From Lachnospiraceae bacterium (GTDB lineage: Bacteria; Bacillota; Clostridia; Lachnospirales; Lachnospiraceae), in assembly GCA_910573755.1 (NCBI GenBank), contig CAJTBO010000018.1, forward strand, positions 1 through 64,000: 64,000 bases of DNA, written 5' to 3'. The translations under genes and the position numbers were made by a program. The notes beneath the pieces are model-generated. The model was not told where the DNA came from and ran no database searches. It worked only from the letters and a program-made list of their open reading frames with translations. Positions 41,021 through 49,700 of the stretch are shown piece by piece; position 1 is the stretch's first letter, and the number at the start of each line of letters is the position of its first letter.

Positions 41021-43420
41021 TTACGGCATCCTCCACCGTTTCCGCAGTATCTCCCATGCCCTGACCTTTTCCACGGATAATTCCGTTTTCCCTTCTATTG
41101 TATAAAGATTGCTGTAATTTCCGTTTTCCTCCAGAAGATACCCCTCAACTATGTAATCATACAGATCGGTCCGATACATCACATGCACAATATTCTTCCC
41201 GTTATGGGTATCCACCCATAGCATCATGGGCCGCCATATGTCCCATTTATCGGAACCGTCGGAAAACACCCTCTCCAGCGTCTCCCTCTCCGCACTTTCT
41301 TCCATCCCAAACTCCAGACCGTCCACTGAGTTCATGCTGGAAGCCAGCCAGATCCGTTTTATATAGCTTTCCTCCACACCGTCATTGTCAATATCACTGA
41401 AAAATACGGTTTCTCCCTCGCTGTTTTCCGATTTCCGCTCCGCATTACCGACAACCACATGATTATCCGCCAGTTCATGAAACGCCGGCGCTGCCATTCT
41501 CTCCTTTTCCGCCGTCTCCTGCCAGCCATCCTGACAGAATGTTACGGTCACCTCCTGTTTCTCCGGCATCAGATTCAGCCGGATGGTTTCTGTCAGTTCT
41601 CCGTCCCGATACCCTTCTATAACGAGCCCGCTCAATATTCTTTTGCCGTAATCTACCTCATCGCGGCATACATAATTCTTCCCTTCCCAACCGATGATCG
41701 TGTGCTGCCAGCGGACATCACTGCTCCCGCGTCCCGTTCTCACATATTCGCCGTCCTCTCTTCCCTGATACAATATATAATCCGTAAATCCTCCGCTGCC
41801 GCCGCCATATTCTTCCGAAAAAATATCTTCATAGCCGTCGTTGTCAAGATCTGCCTGCCACATCCTTACACGTCCAAAATGGGAATCTTCACCCCCTTCC
41901 AGCACTGTGGAGATATCAGCGCTTTCTAAGCCTGCCTCCGCCATCTCACTCTCCGAAAGTTCCCTGCCTGTCTCCAAAGATTTCCGCAATTCGTCCTGCG
42001 TCCCCTCCAAAAGCGCCTGTGACAGCGTCTCCACAAGGCTCTCCGGTATCAGTTCCTCCTCCCCGGGCGCATCATGTCCCACACAGTAGAGTTCTTTCGG
42101 CGCATATCCGTCATAAAACTGCTCATATAATTTCCTTACCCCGGGATCATTCTCCCAGCCCCGCTTCTCGAAAGTACCGGAAGCAAGGCATTTGCCGCTC
42201 TCCGTATCTGTCAGCGTTACAACAACCTCCTCTTCTTCTATCCGGCAGACAATATTACGTATTTCCTTTAGGGCAACGCCCTCCCAGATATATATCTTTT
42301 CCGTCTCTTCCGTTATTTCCTCTATCCCGTAAGTATCATCATACACCCAGATCGTCTGAAATTCCTCATTTATCTTTCCGGTCCAATATCCGTCCGTTGG
42401 TACATCCGCTTTCACAAACTGTCCGTCAGCACCGCTCCAGAGCAGATACTCTCTGCCGCTTTCCCCGACCTCTCTTTTGGAGATATCCAGATATCCGTCA
42501 AAATTGATATCGTCCTCGATCACTATATTATCCCCATCCAGTACCTGCACCGGTTTTTCAAAATTCCCGCCCTGGTACACAACGATCCGGTCATCCTTGT
42601 AGCGGCTCTCTTTCAGCAGGTAGACCGCTTCCTCTTTCCCTGAACGTCGAATGCCATCCCTCATATTTATATAGATACTGCCTCCGATATCGTCTGATTT
42701 CAGCCTTCCTTCCCCGCTTAGATCCTCAAAACTGAAATTCCCCGCCCTCTCTTCCTCCAGCAGATACAATTCCTCATCAAACACAAGCATATAAAAACTT
42801 TTCCCGTGCTCCGTCCTGCCGTACACACCGATCTCCTCGCTGTCTGTCACGGAAAACCATACCACTTCCTCTTCATCCCCGCTGAAATATTCCAGCGCCG
42901 CGAGGATCAGTTCCCACTTATCGTTCCACTTTACCTTATAATGTGTAAAATATATTTTTTCATAAAGCTTTTCCGTTGACGAAAGACAGGCGCAGGAGGT
43001 TCCATCCTCCCGCTCCTGATATTCCCAAGTACTCTGTTCCGGCAAAGCCACCCGAAGTCCGCCAAAGACAAACTCTTCCTCTGTCAGTTCCGCAGGAACC
43101 TCCTCCCAGACGATCTCTGCCGGTTCCACAATGCCCTCCGGCGCGCCCGGCTTTGAAACATATTGTATTGCCTCTGTCTCTCCCGGGTCTTCTTCATCCT
43201 GCAGATCGGAGATATCGCTTTTTTCTTCCGATACGCTCTTACGGTTCTCTTCTTGCATCCGCTCCCCGGTATTTTGCTCCGGCATCCCTCCGCCGATATC
43301 TAACCCGTGCGCAAAAACGATCTCTATGATCAAAGCGGCTGTCAACACCGCACATTGTACGGCGGCAGTTCTTCTGATCTTCGTTCTGAAACTTATCCTT
43401 CCTTTCATTCCCTTTGGCAT
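41021..43420 (-). CDS. Exported acidic-loop protein, tandem paralog A
   Basis: About 799 aa: signal anchor (RTAAVQCAVLTAALIIEIVF), acidic linker, an extra N-terminal domain (about residues 100-260; FVFGGLRVALPEQSTWEY) and a C-terminal half homologous to paralog B. Acidic loops INFDGYLDISK, ADLDNDGYEDIF, SDIDNDGVEESY suggest calcium binding outside the cell. Start at 43420: it begins one base after the stop of the RsuA-HAD gene. Not recognised as an enzyme; a cell-surface or adhesive role is possible. Confidence 0.7.
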   Translation of the reverse strand: MPKGMKGRISFRTKIRRTAAVQCAVLTAALIIEIVFAHGLDIGGGMPEQNTGERMQEENRKSVSEEKSDISDLQDEEDPGETEAIQYVSKPGAPEGIVEPAEIVWEEVPAELTEEEFVFGGLRVALPEQSTWEYQEREDGTSCACLSSTEKLYEKIYFTHYKVKWNDKWELILAALEYFSGDEEEVVWFSVTDSEEIGVYGRTEHGKSFYMLVFDEELYLLEEERAGNFSFEDLSGEGRLKSDDIGGSIYINMRDGIRRSGKEEAVYLLKESRYKDDRIVVYQGGNFEKPVQVLDGDNIVIEDDINFDGYLDISKREVGESGREYLLWSGADGQFVKADVPTDGYWTGKINEEFQTIWVYDDTYGIEEITEETEKIYIWEGVALKEIRNIVCRIEEEEVVVTLTDTESGKCLASGTFEKRGWENDPGVRKLYEQFYDGYAPKELYCVGHDAPGEEELIPESLVETLSQALLEGTQDELRKSLETGRELSESEMAEAGLESADISTVLEGGEDSHFGRVRMWQADLDNDGYEDIFSEEYGGGSGGFTDYILYQGREDGEYVRTGRGSSDVRWQHTIIGWEGKNYVCRDEVDYGKRILSGLVIEGYRDGELTETIRLNLMPEKQEVTVTFCQDGWQETAEKERMAAPAFHELADNHVVVGNAERKSENSEGETVFFSDIDNDGVEESYIKRIWLASSMNSVDGLEFGMEESAERETLERVFSDGSDKWDIWRPMMLWVDTHNGKNIVHVMYRTDLYDYIVEGYLLEENGNYSNLYTIEGKTELSVEKVRAWEILRKRWRMP

Positions 43421-43421
43421 T

Positions 43422-44825
43422 TCAATCCTGTCCTTGCCGCAGCCCTTCCCGCTCCAGTATCTGTCCGAACTCCTCAATATAATAATCCGCCAGTTTCCGC
43501 TTCTCCCGGTCCGAATCCAGAGAATAGGCATCCTGCACGGCACAGACTTTCATTCCTGCGCTTTTTCCCGCCATGATCCCCGCTGTCAGATCTTCAAACA
43601 CCAGACACTTTGCCGGGTCCACCTGCAGAGAAGCCGCCACCGCGAGATAAATATCCGGCGCAGGCTTTCCTTTCTGCACCTCCGAGCCTGTCCTGATACA
43701 ACTGATATACTCTGTCAGCCCGTGCACCCGCTCAATGGTCTCCATCAGTTCCCGGGAATTGCTGGTGGCGATCCCCATTTTAATCCCCCTGTTTTTGCAA
43801 AGCTGCATAAAGTCCCGCACGCCGGCTTTCAGAGGCACCTCTTTCTCATACTTTTCCCATGCCATCTCGTTCCAATCCGCCATGATCTTTTCCACCGGAT
43901 CGGCAATACCGAAACGCTCCCGAAAATAGACCGCCGTCTCATAAAAACTCCCCCCCTCGATCTCTGCCTGCAGGGTATCCGGCAGCGGTATGGAAAACCT
44001 TGTCAGGTATTCCCTGTCGATCCGCTTCCACATCCACATGGAATCCACCACCGTACCATCCACGTCAAAGATCACCGCCTCGATACTTTCCAGAGACGGC
44101 ACCTTATCCCGAAGGCTCAGCACTTCCTGCTCCGACAGCCTCCGATACTGCCCGGGCTGCATATCCTCATCCAGATACAGCGTCCCCATCCGCAGCCGTT
44201 TCAGATGCATCACCCGGTTTCCAACGGCGGCAAGCATCCGCTTTACCTGATGGTAACGCCCCTCCATAATGGCAAGATGGATCCTCCCGTCCTGTAGTAC
44301 ATTCACCCTCGCCGGCATCGTGGGCTTCTCATCCCCGATATCCACGCCGCACTCCAACGTCAGTATTTCGTCCGCATGTAGCGGCTTCTTAAGCGTCACC
44401 TCATAGGTCTTCACCACATGCTTTCTTGGAGACAACAACTCATGCGAGAGCGCGCCGTCGTTTGTCACAAGCAAAAGCCCCTCCGTATCCTTATCCAGTC
44501 TGCCCGCCGGAAACAACCCCTTGGGAAAGGGCATGTCCTCTTTTTCCTCCCACGCCTTTTTCAGAAAATCCAACACCGTCTCTTCCTTCTTATCTTCCGT
44601 AGCGGAGACGATTCCCTGAGGCTTGTAAAACATCAGATATGTATTCGTTTCATAAACAACTTTTTGACCATTACAGTCAACCTCTGCTGTCACTTCTTCT
44701 ATTTTCTGTTCCGGGCTTTTACAGATTTCCCCGTTTACTCTCACCTGTCCTTTTTTGATCAGCCCCTTCACAGTGCTCCGTGTTCCGATCCCCGCATCGC
44801 AGAGATATTTATCCAGCCGTATCAT
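43422..44825 (-). CDS. RsuA-type pseudouridine synthase fused to a HAD phosphatase
   Basis: A 467-aa fusion. First a S4 domain (IRLDKYLCDAGIGTRSTVKG) and a pseudouridine synthase (FPAGRLDKDTEGLLLVTNDG active Asp; GRYHQVKRMLAAVGNRVMHL). From about residue 248, a HAD hydrolase: AVIFDVDGTVVDSM (nucleophile Asp), SNSRELMETIERVH and VFEDLTAGIMAGKSAGMKV. Separate enzymes in most bacteria. The phosphatase may work on a nucleotide or sugar phosphate. AAGGAG lies 5 nt before the chosen ATG. Both halves have their key residues. Confidence 0.88.
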   Translation of the reverse strand: MIRLDKYLCDAGIGTRSTVKGLIKKGQVRVNGEICKSPEQKIEEVTAEVDCNGQKVVYETNTYLMFYKPQGIVSATEDKKEETVLDFLKKAWEEKEDMPFPKGLFPAGRLDKDTEGLLLVTNDGALSHELLSPRKHVVKTYEVTLKKPLHADEILTLECGVDIGDEKPTMPARVNVLQDGRIHLAIMEGRYHQVKRMLAAVGNRVMHLKRLRMGTLYLDEDMQPGQYRRLSEQEVLSLRDKVPSLESIEAVIFDVDGTVVDSMWMWKRIDREYLTRFSIPLPDTLQAEIEGGSFYETAVYFRERFGIADPVEKIMADWNEMAWEKYEKEVPLKAGVRDFMQLCKNRGIKMGIATSNSRELMETIERVHGLTEYISCIRTGSEVQKGKPAPDIYLAVAASLQVDPAKCLVFEDLTAGIMAGKSAGMKVCAVQDAYSLDSDREKRKLADYYIEEFGQILEREGLRQGQD

Positions 44826-44969
44826 CTTTTCTCCTTCTTTGCCGAACATCACAGCTCCGAAACCGGTTTATCGCCGCACCGGTTTACTATGTGCACTTCT
44901 AACTTATCCTCTTCCACATATACTAAAATAAAGAATAAAACACAGGATGCCGCACTCTTCCGACTGTCA

Positions 44970-45124
44970 TATACAGCCTGTAAAACCACCGATCATAATC
45001 TTATGTTAACCAAAACCAACAGTCAGCGATCTTATGTCAACTGGCAAAAACAGCCTGCAATCCTATGTCAGCTGCTGAAAGCGGTCTGTAATTTTATGTC
45101 AGCCAACGCAAATAATCCATAATC
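44970..45124 (+). repeat. 31-bp direct repeats between divergent genes
   Basis: Anchors TTATGT, TTATGT, CTATGT, TTATGT fall at 45001, 45032, 45063 and 45094, exactly 31 bp apart, each unit ending in about AATC. A fifth, weaker unit starts at 44970. Units are contiguous, without spacers. The rest of 44826-45180 has no gene on either strand. Unit length of three DNA turns suggests binding sites on one face. Confidence 0.85.
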
Positions 45125-45180
45125 CCATACTCCGGACCGCTGTCACCCCGGCAGCATCTGCGCATCCTCATCCAGATAAT

Positions 45181-46431
45181 ATGATATTAAAAAAATCCCG
45201 GCTTCTTTCAGCCCTTCAACTCCTGTTTTTATGCCTTCTGGCCTTTTCCATTCTCCGTGCTCCCGCCGATGCCTGCTCCTACAGCGCGCTGGCGCTGCAG
45301 CTTTGGTTTGAAAAAATGATACCGGCCCTGTTTCCTTTTATGGTCCTATCCGGCCTGATCGTCAGGCTGGACCTCGGAAAAACGATCGCCCTTCCGGTCT
45401 ATCCTCTCATCGGCAGCATCTTCCGCATCAGCAGGACCATGTGCACCACGCTGCTCACCGGCTTTCTCTTCGGTTTTCCGCTGGGCGCCAAGACCATAGC
45501 CGAACAGTATAGCCTCGGGCAGTTGTCGAAACCGCAGGCACAGTACCTGCTCTCTTTCTGCAACAATATCGGTCCCGTCTACCTGCTCAGCTTCGCTCTG
45601 CCGCTGCTGGGCTTATCCGATGATGCCGAAAACCATCTGCTCAGATCTGCCGTCATACTTGCCTTTTTTGGTATCCCGCTGCTTTACGGACTGGCACTGC
45701 GGTATACTCTCTGCCGCAATATTCCCTTTTCAGCGGAATACAGGATGCCTTCCGTTTCCCCGGATCATCCATGTCCAAAGGCAGCTTCCGCCAAAATTTC
45801 CGGAAACACTTCCGGTGCTTCCTCATCATCCGCCCGTCGCAAAGTCTCTGCTCACTTATCCGCCGCATCCGTCCATCGCAAAGCCTCTGCCCCTTTTTCC
45901 GCCGCATCCGTACATCGCAAAGCCTCTGCCCCTTTTCCTGCTGCGTCCGCCCGCCGCGGACACCGCAGAGCAATCTTTCCGCTATCCAATATATCCCGCC
46001 GGACATCCGGCACGGCATGTTCTCCTGCCGTTTCTGCCGCTGCCGGAAGGCCTTCTGCATCCGCACCCGAACCTGTGTCCTTCATCTCAGCCCTGGATAC
46101 CTCCGTCACCTCCGCCTGCGCCGCCATTGCCAGGCTGGGCGGCTATATGGTATTTTTTATGGTCTGCAACCTGCTCTTTGAAAAAACGCCCTTTGCAGCT
46201 CCCGTCGCCGCCCTGTTGGAGATCACCAGCGGCCTTACTCTGGCAAAGGACGCCCTCTCACCGGCGCTTTTTATGACCATGCTCACCTTCGGCGGCCTCT
46301 CCTGCTTTGCCCAGACCTACACCTGCATCAGAGATACGGATCTGTCCTTCGGAAACTACTGCCTCCATAAACTCCTGCAGAGCGCTACCGCCTTCTGCCT
46401 CTATACCTTGCTTTTTTCTGCTGTTTTTTAA
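45181..46431 (+). CDS. YlbJ-like sporulation membrane protein with internal repeat insertion
   Basis: A 416-aa membrane protein. Flanking parts (WFEKMIPALFPFMVLSGLIV; GFLFGFPLGAKTIAEQYSLG; LGGYMVFFMVCNLLFEKTPF) match the gate-domain YlbJ group needed in forespore development. Between about residues 195 and 300 it carries a Ser/Ala/Arg-rich insertion with 13-residue repeats (SAASVHRKASAPF). This would be a soluble loop. No clear ribosome site before 45181, so the start is uncertain. It overlaps the convergent amidase gene end by 47 bp. Confidence 0.8.
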   Translation: MILKKSRLLSALQLLFLCLLAFSILRAPADACSYSALALQLWFEKMIPALFPFMVLSGLIVRLDLGKTIALPVYPLIGSIFRISRTMCTTLLTGFLFGFPLGAKTIAEQYSLGQLSKPQAQYLLSFCNNIGPVYLLSFALPLLGLSDDAENHLLRSAVILAFFGIPLLYGLALRYTLCRNIPFSAEYRMPSVSPDHPCPKAASAKISGNTSGASSSSARRKVSAHLSAASVHRKASAPFSAASVHRKASAPFPAASARRGHRRAIFPLSNISRRTSGTACSPAVSAAAGRPSASAPEPVSFISALDTSVTSACAAIARLGGYMVFFMVCNLLFEKTPFAAPVAALLEITSGLTLAKDALSPALFMTMLTFGGLSCFAQTYTCIRDTDLSFGNYCLHKLLQSATAFCLYTLLFSAVF

Positions 46432-47797
46432 ATTTCGCTCTCGCGATCACAAGCACTACCAGCACTGCCACCAGAAGTCCCAGTATCACCAGCCAGAGAA
46501 ACCGGGAAACATCGGAACCGGTGATGAACACCTCATCCTTTTCTTTCTCCGCGTCCTTTTCTTCATACCACTTCATATCAATCTGATGGGCATTGCCAGA
46601 GGCTTCCACCGTCTCTTCCTCCGGCGCCGGCATATCCATACCTCCGGTTTCCTGTCCGGAAACGCTTTCTGCCGCAGATGCCGTTCCTCCGGCTCTCTGC
46701 CCGGCCGCGCCGGCCTCTTCCGATACCGTATCCTCTATACTTTTTCGGGACCCTCCCGATAAAGCCGGGATCGTAATCGTTTCGGTCTCCGTATCCAGAT
46801 CATACCCGTTATATACCCTGCACTTTAATAAAATATCCTGATCCGCCGGCACCTTTATCGTAAATTCCAGTTCATTCCCGGGGGCTTCCCACTTCTGCAG
46901 GCCGCTGTAATTCTGTCCGCCGTTGATACTGTAATCATAATATAAAAGCCCGCTGTCCTCATCCCTGCCGGTCAGAAGCAGGTTTACCTCGCCTGTTTCC
47001 TCTTTCACCCGAAGACAGGTCAGCGATACATTCTCCGGCTCCGTATCATCCGGCTTCACCACCTTCACCGGCACTTCCACCTTCGGCACATCATATCCCC
47101 GGTAATCCTTTTTGCTCTCCGGAGAATACAGCCCGTAATATTTTGCCACCGCCGTGGCATCCAAAACCCCCAGCTGTTTCAACGCTTCCGTGGTTTCATA
47201 ACGCCCCTTATCCTCCCTGTGGTCCAGATGGCAGTGCTCGATAATACATGCCGGAATCCCGTACTCCTCACAGTGCTGGATCACGCCGTAATAATCCAGT
47301 CCGTCCTTGTTCAGCCTTGTCTTTACGCCTCTGCGGTAAAGTTCCAGCGTATCCATTTCGTCCAGACAAAGCTCCCCGAAACTCTTTCCCTCCGCGTAAC
47401 AGTTCCCGAAAGCCGAGATCCAGACCTCCGAACCGTACAGCGTATGATTTTCGGACATGTTGAAATGGAGACAGAAGAAAAAGTCCGCATCCACCGATTT
47501 TGCATAATCCGCCCGCTGCTGCAGTGACAGTTCCACATCCTCCGTCCTCGTCATATAGACTTCTATGCCTTCATACTTTTTCAGTTCCTCCGCCATGGCG
47601 TTCGCCACCACCATGGTCATATACTTTTCGGTAAATCCGTTATACTGTGCACCCAGATTTGTCCCGCCGTGTCCCGGATCGATCACGATCTTGACAGGCT
47701 CCGCATGCACCTTTCCGGCCGGTAAAAACGCACAAGCGATTGCCAATATAAAACATATACTTATCAATTTCCCTGTTTTCCAAATATATTTCCGCAC
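46385..47797 (-). CDS. Exported N-acetylmuramoyl-L-alanine amidase
   Basis: A 470-aa protein with signal peptide (ISICFILAIACAFLPAGKVH), an amidase_3 domain (VIDPGHGG, NGFTEKYM, FFCLHFN, ACIIEHCHLDH supply the zinc ligands and Glu), a beta-rich middle domain and a C-terminal membrane span (FLWLVILGLLVAVLVVLVIA) with basic tail. It cleaves peptidoglycan stem peptides at the cell surface, tethered by both ends. Start GTG with GGAGG 6 nt upstream. A terminator precedes it. Confidence 0.93.
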   Translation of the reverse strand: MRKYIWKTGKLISICFILAIACAFLPAGKVHAEPVKIVIDPGHGGTNLGAQYNGFTEKYMTMVVANAMAEELKKYEGIEVYMTRTEDVELSLQQRADYAKSVDADFFFCLHFNMSENHTLYGSEVWISAFGNCYAEGKSFGELCLDEMDTLELYRRGVKTRLNKDGLDYYGVIQHCEEYGIPACIIEHCHLDHREDKGRYETTEALKQLGVLDATAVAKYYGLYSPESKKDYRGYDVPKVEVPVKVVKPDDTEPENVSLTCLRVKEETGEVNLLLTGRDEDSGLLYYDYSINGGQNYSGLQKWEAPGNELEFTIKVPADQDILLKCRVYNGYDLDTETETITIPALSGGSRKSIEDTVSEEAGAAGQRAGGTASAAESVSGQETGGMDMPAPEEETVEASGNAHQIDMKWYEEKDAEKEKDEVFITGSDVSRFLWLVILGLLVAVLVVLVIARAKFKKQQKKARYRGRRR

Positions 47798-47842
47798 AGC
47801 ATGCCTCCGTCATATCATTATTAAGCCTTTATTTCTACTAAT

Positions 47843-47870
47843 AAAAAAAACCGACTTCCTCAGAAACCGG
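47843..47870 (-). terminator. Terminator before the amidase gene
   Basis: Minus strand stem CCGGTTTC-TGAG-GAAGTCGG, two G-T pairs, followed by eight T (47843-47850). It ends the coaD-side operon. Confidence 0.85.
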
Positions 47871-47891
47871 CTATTTTCCAATTGTTTTTCC

Positions 47892-48503
47892 TTACATCAG
47901 ATCCAGATCCTCCTTCGGTTCTGCCGGAGTTACGGTTTCAGAACCACCCTCATCCAGATCTTCCGGCACCGGCATAAGCTCCCGCCTGTTGGTACTGATG
48001 ATCTCCTGATACTGTTTCATATGGCTGATCAGATTTTCATAATCCGCCGAAGCCGTCTGGATCGAAGAGGCAACGATATTCTCCACATGGGCAAGCAGAT
48101 CGTCCGTATACTGCATCGCAGACATACGCATCTCATTCGCCTCCATCACAGCCCTGTCCAGAATCTCCCGCGCCTGTCTTGATGCCGCCGTCACAACCTC
48201 ATCCGCCTGCGCATAGGCCTGCTGCATGATCTGATGCTCACTGATCAGTTCCGTCCTCTGCACCGTAGTGTCTTTGATCAGCTGTTCCGCCTTTGCCCTT
48301 GCATCATTCAGAATCTCTTCTTTATTCTGGATAATACGCTGGTAGCGCTTGATCTCATCCGGCGTTTTTACACGAAGCTCACGGATCAGTTCTTCAATCT
48401 CATCTTTATTTACCAAAATCTTGCTGCTGCTGAATGTCTGATATTTACAACTGTCGATATACTCTTCAATTTCATCGATTAACTGTTCTATTCTGCTGCT
48501 CAT
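47892..48503 (-). CDS. Coiled-coil protein, ATPase-subunit-like, unknown function
   Basis: About 203 aa, strongly helical: IDEIEEYIDSCKYQTFSSSK near the start, a long charged coiled coil (about 55-110) and an acidic, Pro-rich tail ending PAEPKEDLDLM. It resembles DivIVA-like or V-type ATPase subunit H-like helical proteins that are common next to coaD in Lachnospiraceae; no catalytic motif. GGAG is 5 nt before ATG at 48503. A promoter-like TATAAT lies upstream near 48558. Confidence 0.65.
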   Translation of the reverse strand: MSSRIEQLIDEIEEYIDSCKYQTFSSSKILVNKDEIEELIRELRVKTPDEIKRYQRIIQNKEEILNDARAKAEQLIKDTTVQRTELISEHQIMQQAYAQADEVVTAASRQAREILDRAVMEANEMRMSAMQYTDDLLAHVENIVASSIQTASADYENLISHMKQYQEIISTNRRELMPVPEDLDEGGSETVTPAEPKEDLDLM

Positions 48504-48578
48504 TCCCACTCCGTTTCTATCCTATTTACAACCCAACCGCCTGCGGCACCGCCGCATTATACAAAATATATCTATGTA

Positions 48579-49061
48579 TTAATGTCCGTATTTCTCATAC
48601 ATCATATCCCGCACAAAATCCGGTACACACATGGAGATATCGCCCTTAAACATCGCTATCTCCTTCACCGTGGAAGAACTGACATAAGCATACTCCAGAC
48701 TTGTCGTCAAAAACATCGTATCCAGCTGGCCCTCCGATAAAACTCTGTTCGTCTGCGCGATCTGCAGCTCATATTCAAAGTCCGTGATCGCCCTGAGTCC
48801 CCTGATCGATACGGAAAAATGATTTTCTCTCGCATAATCCACTAAAAGACCGCTGAAGGAATCCACCTTCACATTCGGGTATTCCTTCGTAGCCTCCCTC
48901 AGCATTTTAACACGTTCCTCCACGGAAAACAACGGCGTCTTCATTTTATTATCCAAAATGCTGACGGTCAGTTCGTCAAAAATTTCCGAGGAACGTTTGA
49001 TAATATCAAGATGTCCATAAGTAACCGGATCAAAACTCCCGGGATAAACTGCTGATGTCAT
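48579..49061 (-). CDS. coaD: Phosphopantetheine adenylyltransferase
   Basis: A 160-aa nucleotidyltransferase starting [20 protein letters not shown], with the HIGH-like TYGHLD motif, LLVDYAREN, the [20 protein letters not shown] substrate loop and the ISSSTVKEI-like [12 protein letters not shown] motif. It makes dephospho-CoA in coenzyme A synthesis. It starts 15 bp after rsmD with AAGGAGG; this pair is a common bacterial arrangement. Confidence 0.97.
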   Translation of the reverse strand: MTSAVYPGSFDPVTYGHLDIIKRSSEIFDELTVSILDNKMKTPLFSVEERVKMLREATKEYPNVKVDSFSGLLVDYARENHFSVSIRGLRAITDFEYELQIAQTNRVLSEGQLDTMFLTTSLEYAYVSSSTVKEIAMFKGDISMCVPDFVRDMMYEKYGH

Positions 49062-49076
49062 GGATGACCTCCTTCA

Positions 49077-49631
49077 TCATATCATATCTTTCCTTAAAAA
49101 AACATGTTTATTTGTTTTGTAACATTTTTCTTTTTCGACAAAAAAACCATATTCGCCGGCAAACCCGAAATCCCGCTGCAGATCGGCTTCAAAAACAAGC
49201 AGTGTATCTTCCGTCACATAATTCCTGTCCTTGAGCACTGACAGAAGCTTTTCATAATGGCCTCCTTCATAGGGCGGATCCGCAAAGATCACTCCTGCCT
49301 CCTTCTCATGGATCCCGTACAGCGCGGTATAAACATCCTGCTTCAATAAAATTGCCTCCTCCGTCATTTTGGCAAATTTTACATTATCCGTGATACAGGC
49401 AAAAGCCTCCCGCCCGTTTTCCGCAAAATACGCCTTCTTCGCCCCTCTGCTGAGCGCCTCGATACCGATCTGCCCGCTGCCCGCAAACAGATCCACAAAC
49501 ACACACCCCGGCAGATAAGGCATCAGCATATTAAACAGCGTCTCTTTAATCCTGTCCGTTGTCGGCCTCGTATCCGTCCCCGCCGGCGTCTTCAGCGGCA
49601 GGCTCCTTGCCTTTCCAGCTATTATTCTCAT
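49077..49631 (-). CDS. rsmD: 16S rRNA (guanine-N2) methyltransferase RsmD
   Basis: A 184-aa SAM methyltransferase: MRIIAGKARSLPLKTPAG, RPTTDRIKETLFNML, SAM loop FVDLFAGSGQIGIEALSRGA, and catalytic DPPYEGG. It methylates G966-type position of 16S rRNA before 30S assembly. Standard length. Next to coaD as in many bacteria. Confidence 0.95.
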   Translation of the reverse strand: MRIIAGKARSLPLKTPAGTDTRPTTDRIKETLFNMLMPYLPGCVFVDLFAGSGQIGIEALSRGAKKAYFAENGREAFACITDNVKFAKMTEEAILLKQDVYTALYGIHEKEAGVIFADPPYEGGHYEKLLSVLKDRNYVTEDTLLVFEADLQRDFGFAGEYGFFVEKEKCYKTNKHVFLRKDMI

Positions 49632-49700
49632 ATTCTCTCACTTTCTATATAAGGACATATCAAACTCTCATACTGTTATCCGGATACCCGGGCAGCCCGT

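Noticed and set aside
43131-44297. Plus-strand frame of 388 codons opposite the RsuA-HAD fusion and paralog A
   Set aside because: It crosses two well-supported minus-strand genes and shows low-complexity His/Pro/Arg sequence typical of shadows.
44970-45124. CRISPR array
   Set aside because: Units of 31 bp are contiguous and degenerate, with no spacers and no cas genes nearby.
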